DNA of 64,000 nucleotides from Doris montereyensis. Lineage: Eukaryota > Mollusca > Gastropoda > Nudibranchia > Dorididae. The notes under the pieces were generated by a model. That model had not been told where the DNA came from, did not search any database, and saw only the letters and a list, made by a program, of their open reading frames with translations. Location of the stretch: positions 152,001-216,000 of the forward strand of contig JAXRKP010000574.1 in NCBI GenBank assembly GCA_037039925.1. The letters run 5' to 3'. A program made the position numbers and the translations under genes. Positions 46,781-57,659 of this stretch are shown here, piece by piece. How positions within the stretch are numbered: position 1 is the stretch's first letter; each line of letters begins with the position of its first letter.

Positions 46781-49062
46781 TTAGTACAATAAAAAGTAGA
46801 AAAGTCGCTTGTGAACTTGCACGCCTAATCTGTGGGGGAGAGAGTTCCAGAAATGGGGAGCCGAGAAGTTCAAAGTTTGTTCTCCGATTGTGTGAGTTAT
46901 TTTCGGTTTTACGAAGAGAGTTTTGCCATTATTTGATTTGAGATTTCTTGTCGGGGTATAGATGTTCAAAGGGTTTTTGATGTAAATGGGACTGTCAGTG
47001 TTGAGAGTTTTGTAAACAATAGTGCATATCTTATTTACAATTCTTTTGTCAACAGGTAGCCAGTGCAATTTATGGAGGAGAGATATAGTAGATACTAGTT
47101 TGTCTTTCTTTAAAGTCAATTTAGCAGCATTATTGTGGGCAGCTTGAAGATTTCGTCCGAGTTCTTTAGATGTATTAGGCATTAAAACATTTCAATAATC
47201 CAATTTTGACAGGATCAAGGAGTTGCTTAACAATGTTGCTGTGTTAATAGGAATAAGATGACGAATTTTACCAAAATTTCCCTATACATGCATTTGATTA
47301 GATGGTTGACTTGGTGTGGCATGGAAAGGTGTGAGCCAAAGTTTTTTACATTGGTGGCAAAATCAATGGTGTTGTTGCCAAGAGTAATTTAGTTCTCTCT
47401 ATCTGTTTGATTTAATTGGGCCTTCCATTGACTAACATTTCTGTTTTATCGCCATTTAGCATTATGCTGTTATGGTTCATCCATTTGTTAATTTCTCTAA
47501 AACCCCAAATCGTGCAATAAGCTATCAAATCCTTCAATAAATACAGTCATAGATCTGTGAATCATCGGCATAAAAGTGATAAGAAAGTTTAAATTTGGCA
47601 ATTACCGAAGAAAGAGGTTGCAATAAACAATAAAGAGGACATATCCCAGTTCTGAGCCCTGGGCACTCCACATTAAAAAAAAAAAAAAGGTTGTCAGATT
47701 TGACACCAATCATCACGACAGATTGCCAACGTTCAATTAGGTACGATTTCAATCATGACAACGCAGTTTCACCTATTCAAAACATTTTTTTCCAAACGCG
47801 TTAACAAAATGCCGTGGTCGATTGTGTAAAATGTTTTCAGATAGATCCAAATAACACAGTATATTCACTATGTTGGAGCCCGCATTTATAAGGAGGGAAT
47901 TAAACACTCTTGTAAGGGCTGTCTTTGTGCTTTGTCCTTCTCTACATGCTGACTGAAAAGGCTGTTCCAGTCCATTCGTCTTGAATGAGTTAACCGCTGA
48001 CGGAAAAAAAAATCTTTTCAAGTAATTTTGAGATGAATGGTCGGTTCGAAACAGGCCGATAGTTCTTTGGCTGATTTTGATCTAATGATGGCTTTCTGAG
48101 CAAGGGAAAAATGACGGCGTTTTTATGCATGAAGGCACAGCGCCACCAGTGATAGATAGAAGAGTTTATCACATACAACAATAATCGATGGTGGTAATGT
48201 GTCGACACAAACAGACACGAGGTTTTGCCGGTAATGGGTTTACATCACAGGTTATCATTGGCCCTTTTGCAATTTATTCCCTTACAAAATTGTTTGGCTA
48301 CCGGTGCAATTAATTCCCTTACAAAATCTTTGGTTACCGGTACAATTAATTCGCTTACAAAATCTTTGGTTACCGGTACAATTAATTCTCTTACAAAATC
48401 TTTGGTTACCGGTGCAATTAATTCCCTTACAAAATCTTTGGTTACCGGTACAATTAATTCTCTTACAAAATTTTTGGTTACCGGTGCAATTAATTCCCTT
48501 ACAAAATCTTTGGTTACCGGTACAATTAATTCCCTTACAAAATCTTTGGTTACCGGTACAATGAATTCTCTTACAAAATCTTTGGTTAGCGGTACAATTA
48601 ATTCCTTACAAAATCTTTGGTTACCGGTACAATTAATTCTCTTACAAAATTTTTTGGTTACCGGTGCAATTAATTCCCTTACAAAATCTTTGGTTACCGG
48701 TTCAAAACCATCACGCCTGTAATATATAAAAGAATCTTCGTCAACAATTTTTTCGAACTGATATCAAGCTTGAGCCGAATTTTGTCGACCTTTCCTGTAA
48801 AGAAGTTGGCAAATTGATTTGGGAGGTCGCTTACCTCAGTGTGATTTGATAGGGACGTGCCTTTTTAACGCGGCCAAGTAGCTCGTTGAAAATAGTGTAA
48901 AGCTGCTTGCGGGATTTTGTCTCATTGAATTTAGAAAGGAAATGTGAGGATTTAGCTTCCGGGGTGATTTTCTTCCACTCGCGGAGATGTGACTTGAAAA
49001 TTTCACAAATGGACTGGGTTATGCGACATTTTTTGTGTGTGCGTCCTTCAGATATTTTGAGT
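46781..49062 (-). mobile_element. CR1/L2-like LINE fragment B, linker plus RT to C-terminus
   Basis: Read downward from 49062: pre-RT linker (REWKKITPEAKSSHFLSKFN, KQLYTIFNELLGR, LPNQFANFFTGKVDKIRLKL), then PVTKDFVRELI interrupted by a 36-bp array. RT fingers follow (KNAVIFPLLRKPSLDQNQPK, NYRPVSNRPFISKLLEKI), then FQSACREGQSTKTALTRVFN. The catalytic YADDSQIY is at about 47540. WMNHNSIMLNGDKTEMLV follows, with the C-terminus HWLPVDKRIVNKICTIVYKT and HFWNSLPHRLGVQ ending near 46781. Several frameshifts and stops make it inactive. It lies antisense in intron 1 of copy 2. Confidence 0.88.
48240..48705 (-). repeat. 36-bp minisatellite made of LINE codons (PVTKDFVRELIV)
   Basis: The unit on the minus strand, AAAGATTTTGTAAGAGAATT plus AATTGTACCGGTAACC, encodes a 12-residue PVTKDFVRELIV-type segment in frame, about 12 times. 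The first unit is continuous with the LINE sequence (GFEPVTKDFVREL). The array is therefore an expansion of the element's own conserved pre-RT motif. Confidence 0.9.
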
Positions 49063-49064
49063 AC

Positions 49065-50240
49065 CAAGGAAAAAGCGTGGTCGATTGTATCGGAGTTTCT
49101 GAAAGAGAAGAGCGTGGTCAACTGTATCGGAATTTCTGAAAGAGAAGAGCGTGGTCAATTGTATCGGAGTTTCTGAAAGAGAACAGCGTGGTCAATTGTA
49201 TCGGAGTTTCTGAAAGAGAACAGCGTGGTCAATTGTATCGGAGTTTCTGAAAGAGAACAGCATGGTCAATTGTATCGGAGTTTCTGAAAGAGAACACTAT
49301 GGTCAATTGTATCGGAGTTTCTGAAAGAGAACAGCATGGTCAATTGTATCGGAGTTTCTGAAAGAGAACAGCGTGGTCAATTGTATCGGAGTTTCTGAAA
49401 GAGAACAGCGTGGTCAATTGTGTCGGAGTTTCTGAAAGAGGGCAGCGCGGTCAATTGTATCGGAGTTTCTGAAAGAGAACAGCGTGGTCAACTGTATCGG
49501 AATATCTGAAAGAGAAGAGCGTGGTCAATTGTATCGGAGTTTTTGAAAGAGAACAGCGTGGTGAATTGTATCGGAGTTTCTGAAAGAGAACAGCGTGGTC
49601 AATTGTATCGGAGTTTCTGAAAGAGAACAGCATGGTCAATTGTATCGGAGTTTCTGTAAGAGAACAGCGTGGTGAATTGTATCGGAGTTTCTGAAAGAGA
49701 ACAGCATGGTCAATTGTATCGGAGTTTCTGAAAGAGAACAGCACGGTCAATTGTATCGGAGTTTCTGTAAGAGAACAGCGTGGTGAATTGTATCGGAGTT
49801 TCTGAAAGAGAACAGCGTGGTCAATTGTATCGGAGTTTTTGAAAGAGAACAGCGTGGTGAATTGTATCGGAGTTTCTGAAAGAGAACAGCGTGGTCAATT
49901 GTATCGGAGTTTCTGAAAAAGAACAGCGTGGTCAATTGTATCGGAATTTCTGAAAGAGAACACTGTGGTCAATTGTATCGGAGTTTCTGAAAGAGAACAG
50001 CATGGTCAATTGTATCGGAGTTTCTGAAAGAGAACAGCATGGTCAATTGTATCGGAGTTTCTGAAAGAGAACAGCATGGTCAATTGTATCGGAGTTTCTG
50101 GAAGAGAACAGCATGGTCAATTGTATCGGAGTTTCTGTAAGAGAACAGCGTGGTGAATTGTATCGGAGTTTCTGGAAGAGAACAGCATGGTCAATTGTAT
50201 CGGAGTTTAAGAGAACAACATAGTCAACTGTATCGAAGGC
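49065..50240 (-). repeat. 37-bp minisatellite made of LINE RT motif A
   Basis: The unit GGTCAATTGTATCGGAGTTT plus CTGAAAGAGAACAGCGT reads on the minus strand as DTIDHAVLFQKLRYN, the RT motif A region (S-A-A-F-D-T-V-D-H). About 31 units occur; 37 bp is not a multiple of three, so frames rotate. It joins LINE fragment A (ending LSAAFDTVDYVVLL near 50230) to fragment B. AGCGTGG/AGCATGG variation is a CpG transition. Confidence 0.9.
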
Positions 50241-51575
50241 AGCGGACAGAACAAGGAGGCCTAGTACTGTAGTGACTGGCCTATAGTTCTTTAGAACGTC
50301 AGGATCAAGTCCTTGTTTTTCAACAGAGGTTTGACCAGCGCTGTTTTGAAAGTATCAGAATTTATTGATTATATCTGTTATGTATGGCACCGTTTCATCA
50401 ACGACTAGTTTTAGCACTTGCGTTGGTATGGCATATATTTCACAACTTAAGTTCGAGACGACGAAATCAACTGTTTTATTTCATCAGGAGCCACTTTTCC
50501 TAAACAAATTTTTTCCCCTTTGAAATGTATTTGCTCTGTTTAGCGTTTTGATCGAACAATTCAAAAATTTTGCTTATTTTGTCAATGAAAAAGAGAGAGT
50601 TTGTTCTGCCAGTTGATCTGGTTGATTGAACGATGGTAGATACAGAGAGAGGTCCTTTCCAAGTACAGAATTAGTCAACCAAAACAATTGTTTTGAGTCT
50701 TTGATTTCGTTCATTTTTGGTTTGAAATAGTCTCGTTTGGCCCTCTGTATGACCTTTTTATAATTATTTTTGCAAGAGATGTGTAGTTGCTTATGAATGG
50801 CTAATCGAGTTTGCTGCCATTTCCCTTCAGCTCTTTTTTTGTTGTTTTTTTGCTATTGACATATCAAATGTGAACCACTATGATGATTTTCTTCTCTTTA
50901 CTCTTCTTTCTGTGCGAGGGGCATGGCGTTTCAGAAGGTTTCGAGTGGCATCAATAAACTTCGTAGCATCTACGTCATTTGAGCTTTTTGATAATTCGAA
51001 AGTAATATCCTGCCTAAACGCTGGTAAAATTATTTGTTTCATATTCCTTAACAACACATTTTGTTTTGATTTTGGCTGCTTTGGTAGACCGATAGCGATG
51101 TTGAAATGTAAAAAATGGTTGTCGGAAATGCATTTATCTATGGTGATTACTGGTGAACATGCACATTTTCACTCGATACGATCAGTCTAGAGTGTGACCA
51201 TGTTTATGTATTCTTTTCTGAACGTGTTGGCTCAGATAGTGTTCTTATAGAAGCACTTTTACTCATTTTATTTAAGATGATGTTTGACAGTCAAAGTGAA
51301 TATTAAAATTGCCCAATAAAAATATAATCGTTCGATTGCATGTCTCATTTTGCTTAGTTCCTGTATAATGTGGGTAGCATTTGACCCATTTCTTGCACTT
51401 GATGGTGGTCTGTATAAAGCAATTATCGTGGCAGATTTGTCATGGTTATTTAAAGACACTTTCACTGACTCAAAAGTTTTACAGACAGGAGAAGGCCGAG
51501 GGCATTTTATCGACAGTGCTAAATCTTTCTTGGGAAGTATTGCCATACCACCTCCTCTTTGTTCTTTGCATTGGA
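50225..51575 (-). mobile_element. LINE fragment A, second part: endonuclease end, linker, RT start
   Basis: Minus strand from 51570: KNKEEVV/RGGG junction, MAILPKKDLALSIKCPRPSP, VKVSLNNHDKSATIIALYRP (endonuclease core), IERLYFYWAILIF (a decayed version of the GDFN motif). Linker: IDKCISDNHFLHFNIAIGLP, ERTSLYLPSFNQPDQLAEQT. RT start: IPTQVLKLVVDETVPYITDI, KQGLDPDVLKNYRPV, LSAAFDTVDYVVLL. Stops and shifts are present. The RT after motif A is missing. Confidence 0.82.
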
Positions 51576-51577
51576 AA

Positions 51578-53463
51578 GAATGGGTTTGTGGCCTGGTGGA
51601 AAGAGTGGGTTTTGTGGCCTGGTGGAAAGAGTGGGTTTTGTGGCCTGGTGGAAAGAGTGGGTTTTGTGGCCTGGTGGAAAGAGTGGGTTTTGTGGCCTGG
51701 TGGAAAGAGTGGGTTTTGTGGCCTGGTGGAAAGAGTGGGTTTTGTGGCCTGGTGGAAAGAGTGGGTTTTGTGGCCTGGTGGAAAGAGTGGGTTTGTGGCC
51801 TGGTGGAAAGAGTGGGTTTTGTGGCCTGGTGGAAAGAGTGGGTTTTGGCCTGGTGGAAAGAGTGGGTTTTGTGGCCTGGTGGAAAGAGTGGGTTTTGTGG
51901 TGGTGGGAAAGAGTGGGCTTTGGGTCTGGTGGAAAGAGTGGGTTTTGTGGCCTGGTGGAAAGAGTGGGTTTTGTGGCCTGGTGGAAAGAGTGGGTTTTTG
52001 TGGTCTAGTGGAAAGAGTGGGTTTTGTGGCCTGGTGGAAAGAGTGGGTTTTAGGTCTAGTGGAAAGAGTGGGTTTGTGGCCTGGTGGAAAGAGTGGGTTT
52101 TGTGGTCTGGTGGAAAGAGTGGGTTTTGTGGCCTGGTGGAAAGAGTGGGTTTTGTGGCCTAGTGGAAAGAGGTTTTGTGGCCTGGTGGAAAGTGGGTTTT
52201 GGTCTGGTGGAAAGAGTGGGTTTTGTGGCCTGGTGGAAAGAGTGGGTTTTGTGGCCTGGTGGAAAGAGTGGGTTTTGTAGCCTAGTGGAAAGAGTGGGTT
52301 TTGTGGCCTGGTGGAAAGAGTGGGTTTGTGGCCTGGTGGAAAGGGTGGGTTTTGTGGCCTGGTGGAAAGAGTGGGTTTGTGACCTAGTGGAAAGAGTGGG
52401 TTTTGTAGCCTGGTGGAAAGAGTGGGTTTTGTGGCCTGGTGGAAAGAGTGGGTTTTGTGGCCTGGTGGAAAGAGTGGGTTGTGGTCTGGTGGAAAGAGTG
52501 GGTTTTGTAGCCTGGTGGAAAGAGTGGGTTTTGTGGCCTGGTGGGAAAGAGTGGGTTTGTGGCCTAGTGGAAAGAGTGGGTTTTGTGGCCTAGTGGAAAG
52601 AGTGGGTTTTGTGACCTAGTGGAAAGAGTGGGTTTTGTGGCCAGTGGAAAGAGTGGGTTTTGTAGCCTGGTGGAAAGAGTGGGTTTTGTGGCCTGGTGGA
52701 AAGAGTGGGTTTTGTGGCCTGGTGGAAAGAATGGGTTTTGGTGAGAGAGTGGCCTGGTGGGAAAGAGTGGGTTTTGTAGCCTGGTGGAAAGAGTGGGTTT
52801 TGTGGCCTGGTGGAAAGAGTGGGTTTTGTAGCCTGGTGGAAAGAGTGGGTTTTGTAGCCTGGTGGAAAGAGTGGGTTTTGTGGCCTAGTGGAAAGAGTGG
52901 GTTTGTAGAGTGGAAAGAGTGGGTTTGTAGCCTGGTGGAAAGAGTGGGTTTTGTGGCCTGGTGGAAAGAGTGGGTTTTATAGCCTGGTGGAAAGAGTGGA
53001 AAGAGTGGGGTTTTGTAGCCTGGTGGAAAGAGTGGGTTTTGTAGCCTGGTGGAAAGAGTGGGTTTTGTAGCCTGGTGGAAAGAGTGGGTTTTTTTGGGTG
53101 GCCTGGTGGAAAGAGTGGGTTTTGTAGCCTGGTGGAAAGAGGTTTGGGTTTTGGAAAGAGTGGGCCTAGCCTGGAAAGAGTGGGTTTTGTGGGTTTTGTA
53201 GCCTGGTGGAAAGAGTGGGTTTTGTAGCCTTGTGGAAAGAGTGGGTTTTGTAGCCTGGTGGAAAGAGTGGGTTTGTGGCCTTGTGGAAAGAGTGGGTTTT
53301 GTGGCCTTGTGGAAAGAGTGGGTTTTGTAGCCTAGTGGAAAGAGTGGGTTTTGTAGCCTGGTGGAAAGAGTGGGTTTTGTAGCCTGGTGGAAAGAGTGGG
53401 TTTTGTAGCCTGGTGAAAAGAGTGGTTTTTGTAGCCTTGTGGAAAGAGTGGGTTTGTAGCCTT
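51578..53463 (-). repeat. 26-bp minisatellite inside the LINE endonuclease, about 72 units
   Basis: The unit is CCTGGTGGAAAGAGTGGGTT plus TTGTGG/TTGTAG. On the minus strand it encodes GYKPTLSTR/ATKPTLSTRL-type peptides. The array lies exactly between LTPKGYK (endonuclease N-part) and the RGGGMAIL-type continuation, and its first unit is that GYKPTLS sequence. The distal half has GTAGCC, the proximal half GTGGCC. Many small indels lie between 52.7 and 53.2 kb. Confidence 0.92.
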
Positions 53464-53840
53464 TGGGAGTCAGGTCGCTGACAATCGACTCATGACCTTG
53501 TTCGTGTAACCATGTGTCTACTACGCACATTAAGTCTACGTTTTCTTCCCTTATCAGATCATGAATCTCATTACTTTTATTGCGGCCCAACTGTGGGTTA
53601 ATCATACCGAAATGTAACACAATGCTTTTATTTCCTTTGACCCTATCGCTGGCCCTTATCGTAGTCGTCAGGTTGCTTTTGTTTATACCTCTATGAGTGC
53701 ACATTGTATGCCTTTCATGCGTTACAACATTTCGAATCTTGTTTTTCCTTTCAACTTCCTCCTCTTTCTTTTCTATACCACCGATTGTGTTCTGACTGCA
53801 ATATTGGAATAATAGTTCACGGTGCTTTGACATGGTTAAA
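53464..53840 (-). mobile_element. LINE fragment A, first part: endonuclease N-terminus
   Basis: Minus strand from 53833: MSKHRELLFQYCSQ, KKEEEVERKNKIRNVVTHER, then HFGMINPQLGRNKSNEIHDL, IREENVDLMCVVDTWLHEQG and SDLTPKGYK. The N-x-R-S/NK ... E/DTWL ... GY pattern is the start of an APE-type endonuclease. The frame runs straight into the 26-bp array. Confidence 0.83.
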
Positions 53841-54386
53841 ACTACGACGGTGAATAGAAATGGTGATAAAAAAAATCGTAGTGATAGGTAAAATTCACAG
53901 TAAAAAAATATAAGAGCTTGTTAAAAATTGACACAAATTGTATGAAGGGAAATGCCACAATTGCACATTTATAATGGTATAAAAATAGTTTAATAGCGAA
54001 TCGATATGCACACAAAAACATCAATGAAGTACAGAGCACCAAAATGATGTCTGCCTGTCAAGAGTACTACACCACATGATGCACAAGTGAGGGGAACATA
54101 ACAATGTTGGCTTGTAAAGCTCTATTCTTCTTAAAAAACAAATTGAACAAAGTAATGTTAAAAATAAAAACAACAAAAAATCCATTAAACGATGGAGTAT
54201 ACCACAAGTATCCAGTATAAAGATTTTGTTGGCGAGAACAATTTGGAAGAATATTAAATTTGAAAGCAATTTCAGAACACACAAACAACAGCCGTCACGG
54301 CGTATAAAACATAATTCACTTCACACAGAGGAAGGAGTAAATCACCATTTGACGTCATCATGAATATTATTTTTCATTTCATCCAG
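53841..54386. other. End of intron 1, copy 2
   Basis: AT-rich sequence, possibly the LINE 5' flank. No domain is recognised. The acceptor for exon 2 is TTTCATCCAG. Confidence 0.5.
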
Positions 54387-54522
54387 AGAAGAGGGATGTA
54401 CCCACCTCCCCCAGGGGCATCTGACATTCTAGGCTTGGAAGCTGCTGGAGTCATTGAAAAAGTTGGACCCGAATGCCCCAATTCCGTTAAAGCCGGACAA
54501 AGCGTGATGGCACTCCTATTAG
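54387..54522 (+). CDS. TP53I3-like: Copy 2 exon 2
   Basis: 136 bases as in copy 1. It encodes [20 protein letters not shown] through KAGQSVMALLLG, phase 1, donor TTAG|GTTAGA. Confidence 0.92.
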
Positions 54523-54654
54523 GTTAGAACTTGTGATAGCGGGGCTAAAACAATGGTATCTTTACTTTGAAACTCTTCTTGAAAGTATTCCGTTATATAT
54601 ATGACGCAACTTGTTTATTGCAATACTTAATATAGTTAATTGTGGCAGATCGAA

Positions 54655-55082
54655 ATTCTTCTTCTTCTTCTTCTTCTTCTTCTTCTTCTTCTTCTTCTTC
54701 TTCTTCTTCTTCTTCTTCTTCTTCTTCTTCTTCTTCTTCTTCTTCTTCTTCTTCTTCTTCTTCTTCTTCTTCTTCTTCTTCTTCTTCTTCTTCTTCTTCT
54801 TCTTCTTCTTCTTCTTCTTCTTCTTCTTCTTCTTCTTCTTCTTCTTCTTCTTCTTCTTCTTCTTCTTCTTCTTCTTCTTCTTCTTCTTCTTCTTCTTCTT
54901 CTTCTTCTTCTTCTTCTTCTTCTTCTTCTTCTTCTTCTTCTTCTTCTTCTTCTTCTTCTTCTTCTTCTTCTTCTTCTTCTTCTTCTTCTTCTTCTTCTTC
55001 TTCTTCTTTTGTCTTCTTCTTCTTCTTCTTCTTCTTCTTCTTCTTCTTCTTCTTCTTCTTTTTTGTCTTTTTCTTCTTCTTT
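54655..55082 (+). repeat. (CTT)n microsatellite in intron 2 of copy 2, about 430 bp
   Basis: An almost perfect trinucleotide run with a TTTTGT interruption near 55006 and T-rich ends. It sits 130 bp after exon 2 and about 125 bp before exon 3, filling most of intron 2. Poly-Phe, poly-Leu and poly-Ser frames are artefacts. Confidence 0.98.
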
Positions 55083-55208
55083 AGGGGGGAGGGGGAGGTG
55101 TCATTTGATGTTTGTGTATGCTTGTTGATTTATTTTCTCTAAACGTTTTCATTGTGACCTCTGCGTTCAGTGAGTCGTAAGGTCATAACATTTTATCTCT
55201 TCCACCAG

Positions 55209-55340
55209 GTGGCGGCAATGCAGAGTACGTCACCTGTAGATACGAACAGTTAATGCCGATACCTGGGAAGCTCTCTTTGATCCACGCAGCAGCTATTCCA
55301 GAAGTGTGGCTTACAGCCTATCAACTTCTTCACTTAATTG
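55209..55340 (+). CDS. TP53I3-like: Copy 2 exon 3
   Basis: 132 bases encoding [20 protein letters not shown] through [18 protein letters not shown]. It is one codon shorter than copy 1 and clearly more diverged than exon 4. The donor is ATTG|GTGTGT. Confidence 0.9.
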
Positions 55341-55890
55341 GTGTGTTTCAATCAATCGTTTGAATATTCTTGAGCTAATTTTGGGGTTATTTGGTCTGTG
55401 TTAATCAGTTTTAAATTTTCTTAAGCTAATTAGGGTTATTTGGTCGGTGTTAATCAGTTGTTTTAATCCTCTTAAGCTAATTTGGATGTCATTTGGTCTG
55501 TTTTGATCAGTTATTTAGATCTTCTGGAGCTAATTTGGGAGTAATTTGATCTGTTTTGATCAGTTATTTTAATCTTCTTGAGCTAATTTGGGGTTCATTT
55601 GATCTGTCTATTTAAATGGGTTCATTTGGTCTGTTTAAATCAATTACTTGAATCTCCTTGAGATAATTTGAGGTCATTTAGTCTGTTTAAATCAATTACT
55701 TGAATCTCCTTGAGATAATTTGGGGTCATTTGGTGTGTTCCAATCATTTATTTGAATCGGTGTTATTTGGTCCGTTTCAATCAGTTGCTTAAATCGTCTT
55801 GCATGAGATAGATTGTATGTTTCAATCAGGACAATTATTTCATGAGCTAGTTTAAGTATGTTTCAATCAGTTATTTCAGTTATTTCAATC
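55330..55890 (+). repeat. Minisatellite derived from the exon 3 donor region, about 50-60 bp unit
   Basis: About ten diverged units share TTATTTGGTCTGTTTTGATC, AGTTATTT and AATCTTCTTGAGCTAATTTG. Some retain the donor-like ATTTGGTGTGTTCCAATCA (near 55728), matching the true exon 3 end TTAATTGGTGTGTTTCAATC. As in copy 1, the array begins at the splice donor itself. Confidence 0.8.
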
Positions 55891-55919
55891 TTCGTAGGAG
55901 CTAGTTCCCATTTTACCTC

Positions 55920-56860
55920 TTTTGAGTTCCCATTTATTTGGTCTGTTTCTACCTCCGCTCCCATTTAAGTGTTCTGTCTATCTTCATCAGTTCCCATTCT
56001 ACCTCTTTATCAGTTCCCATTTTACCTCTTTATCAGTTCCCATTCTACCTCTTCATCAGTTCCCATTCTACCTCTTTCATCAGTTCCCATTCTGCCTCTT
56101 TATCAGTTCCCATTCTACCTCTTTCAGTTCCCATTCTAGCATCTTTATCAGTTCCCATTCTACCTCTTTATCATTTCCCATTCTACCTCTTTATCAGTTC
56201 CCATTCTACCTCTTTATCAGTTTTCCCAGTTCCCAATCTACCTCTTTATCAGTTCCCATTCTACCTCTTTATCAGTTCCCATTCTACCTTTTCATCAGTT
56301 CCCATTCTACCTCTTCATCAGTTCCCATTCTTCTTTATCCTCCCTTCTACCTCTTTATCAGTTCCCATTTTACCTCTTTATCAGTTCCCTCTTTATCAGT
56401 TCCCATTCTATTTCCCATTTTCTCTTTATCAGTTCCCATTCTATTCATAGTTCCCATTCTACCTCTTCATCAGTTCCCATTCATTCAGTTCCCATTCTGC
56501 AGTTCCCATTTCTTTATCAGTTCCCATTCTACAGTTCCCTTTATCATTTCCCATTCTACCTCTTTATCATTTCATTTACCTCTTTATCAGTTCCCATTCT
56601 ACCTCTTTATCAGTTCCCATTCTACCTCTTTATCAGTTCCCAATCATTTCCCATTCTACCTCTTTCAGTTCCCATTCTACCTCTTTATGAGTTCCCATTC
56701 TACCTCTTTATCAGTTCCTTCATCAGTTCCATTCATTCTACCTCTTCATCAGTTCCCATTTCCCATTCTACCTCTTCATCAGTTCCCATTCTACCTCTTT
56801 ATCAATTCCCATTCTACCTCTTTATCAGTTCCCATTCTACCTCTTTGACAGTTCTCATTC
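55920..56860 (+). repeat. 23-bp minisatellite in intron 3 of copy 2
   Basis: The unit CAGTTCCCATTCTACCTCTT plus TAT occurs about 40 times with many truncations. Two + frames stay open, with peptides such as SVPILPLYQFPFYLF. No gene is implied. Confidence 0.93.
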
Positions 56861-57275
56861 TACCTCTTTATCAGTTCCCATTCTACATTCCGGTTTATCG
56901 GCATGTTAAAACAGTTTTCTGTCTATCTTTAGCAGTTTCCATTCTACTTTTTCGGTGTATGGGTTTGTTAAAACAGTTTTTTGTCTATCTTTATCAGTTT
57001 TCATTCTACCTTCCGGTTTATCGGCATGTTAAAATAGTTTTCTGTCTATCTTTAGCAGTTTCCATAATACGTTTCGGTGTATGGGTTTGTTAAAACAGTA
57101 TTCTTGTTATCTTTATCCTTTCCCACTCTACCTTGCGATGTAAGAGGTCTGTAAAAACAGTTTTCTTTCTATCTTCATCATTTCCCATTCTGCCTTCCGG
57201 TGTATGGGTATGTTAAAACAGTTTTCTGTCTGTCTTTATCATTTCCTATTCTATATTCCCAATGTATGGGTTCGT
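56850..57275 (+). repeat. 62-bp repeat, parent of the 23-bp array, about seven units
   Basis: Units carry GTTTTCTGTCTATCTTTAGC, AGTTTCCATTCTACTTTTTC, GGTGTATGGGTTTGTTAAAA. The CAGTTTCCATTCTAC portion is the source of the 23-bp unit that expanded beside it. Confidence 0.85.
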
Positions 57276-57580
57276 TAAATAAATTTGATGACAATACCGA
57301 TTCCCACCAGGTTGCAGTAGCAAATATTGTATCCATTATTATTTATGATAGGTGTGATGTCACGACGAGCAAAACTGAGATTCGAAACCAAATTCACTCA
57401 GTCTCAAGTCCTCTGTCTACCATTTTACCATTTATACATCTAGGTTAAGAACTGGAGCATATACCATTTTCATTGGTGTGATGAAACATCTCCTCTTGGA
57501 AACGACACTAGTCTGTCATTGTCAAAAGTAATGCTGGTACCCATTTACCTTCTTTATGAAGGGTATCACTGTCGGACCTA
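57276..57580. other. Intron 3 of copy 2, unique spacer
   Basis: Unique sequence between the 62-bp repeat and a tRNA-like SINE head. No gene is recognised. Confidence 0.45.
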
Positions 57581-57584
57581 GCGT

Positions 57585-57655
57585 TGAACGGATTTGAACC
57601 CAGCTTTCTCAGTGTCATGGTCCAAAAATCAGCAGCCTGACTACTAGGCTGTCAA
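57585..57655 (-). mobile_element. tRNA-like SINE head (minus strand), tentative
   Basis: The reverse complement shows GACAGCCTAGTAGTCAGGCT (A-box-like) and GCTGGGTTCAAATCCGTTCA (B-box-like) about 30 bp apart. No good cloverleaf was found. Confidence 0.4.
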
Positions 57656-57659
57656 CATT

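Noticed and set aside
51350..52593. Plus-strand frames with VERVGFVAWWKEWVLWPGGK repeats
   Set aside because: Antisense translation of the 26-bp array derived from the LINE endonuclease on the minus strand.
54611..55142. Poly-Phe, poly-Leu and poly-Ser frames
   Set aside because: Translation of a (CTT)n microsatellite inside intron 2 of copy 2.
55922..56848. 308-residue frame rich in SVPILPLYQFPFY
   Set aside because: Product of the 23-bp intronic array; irregular unit truncations show no codon constraint.
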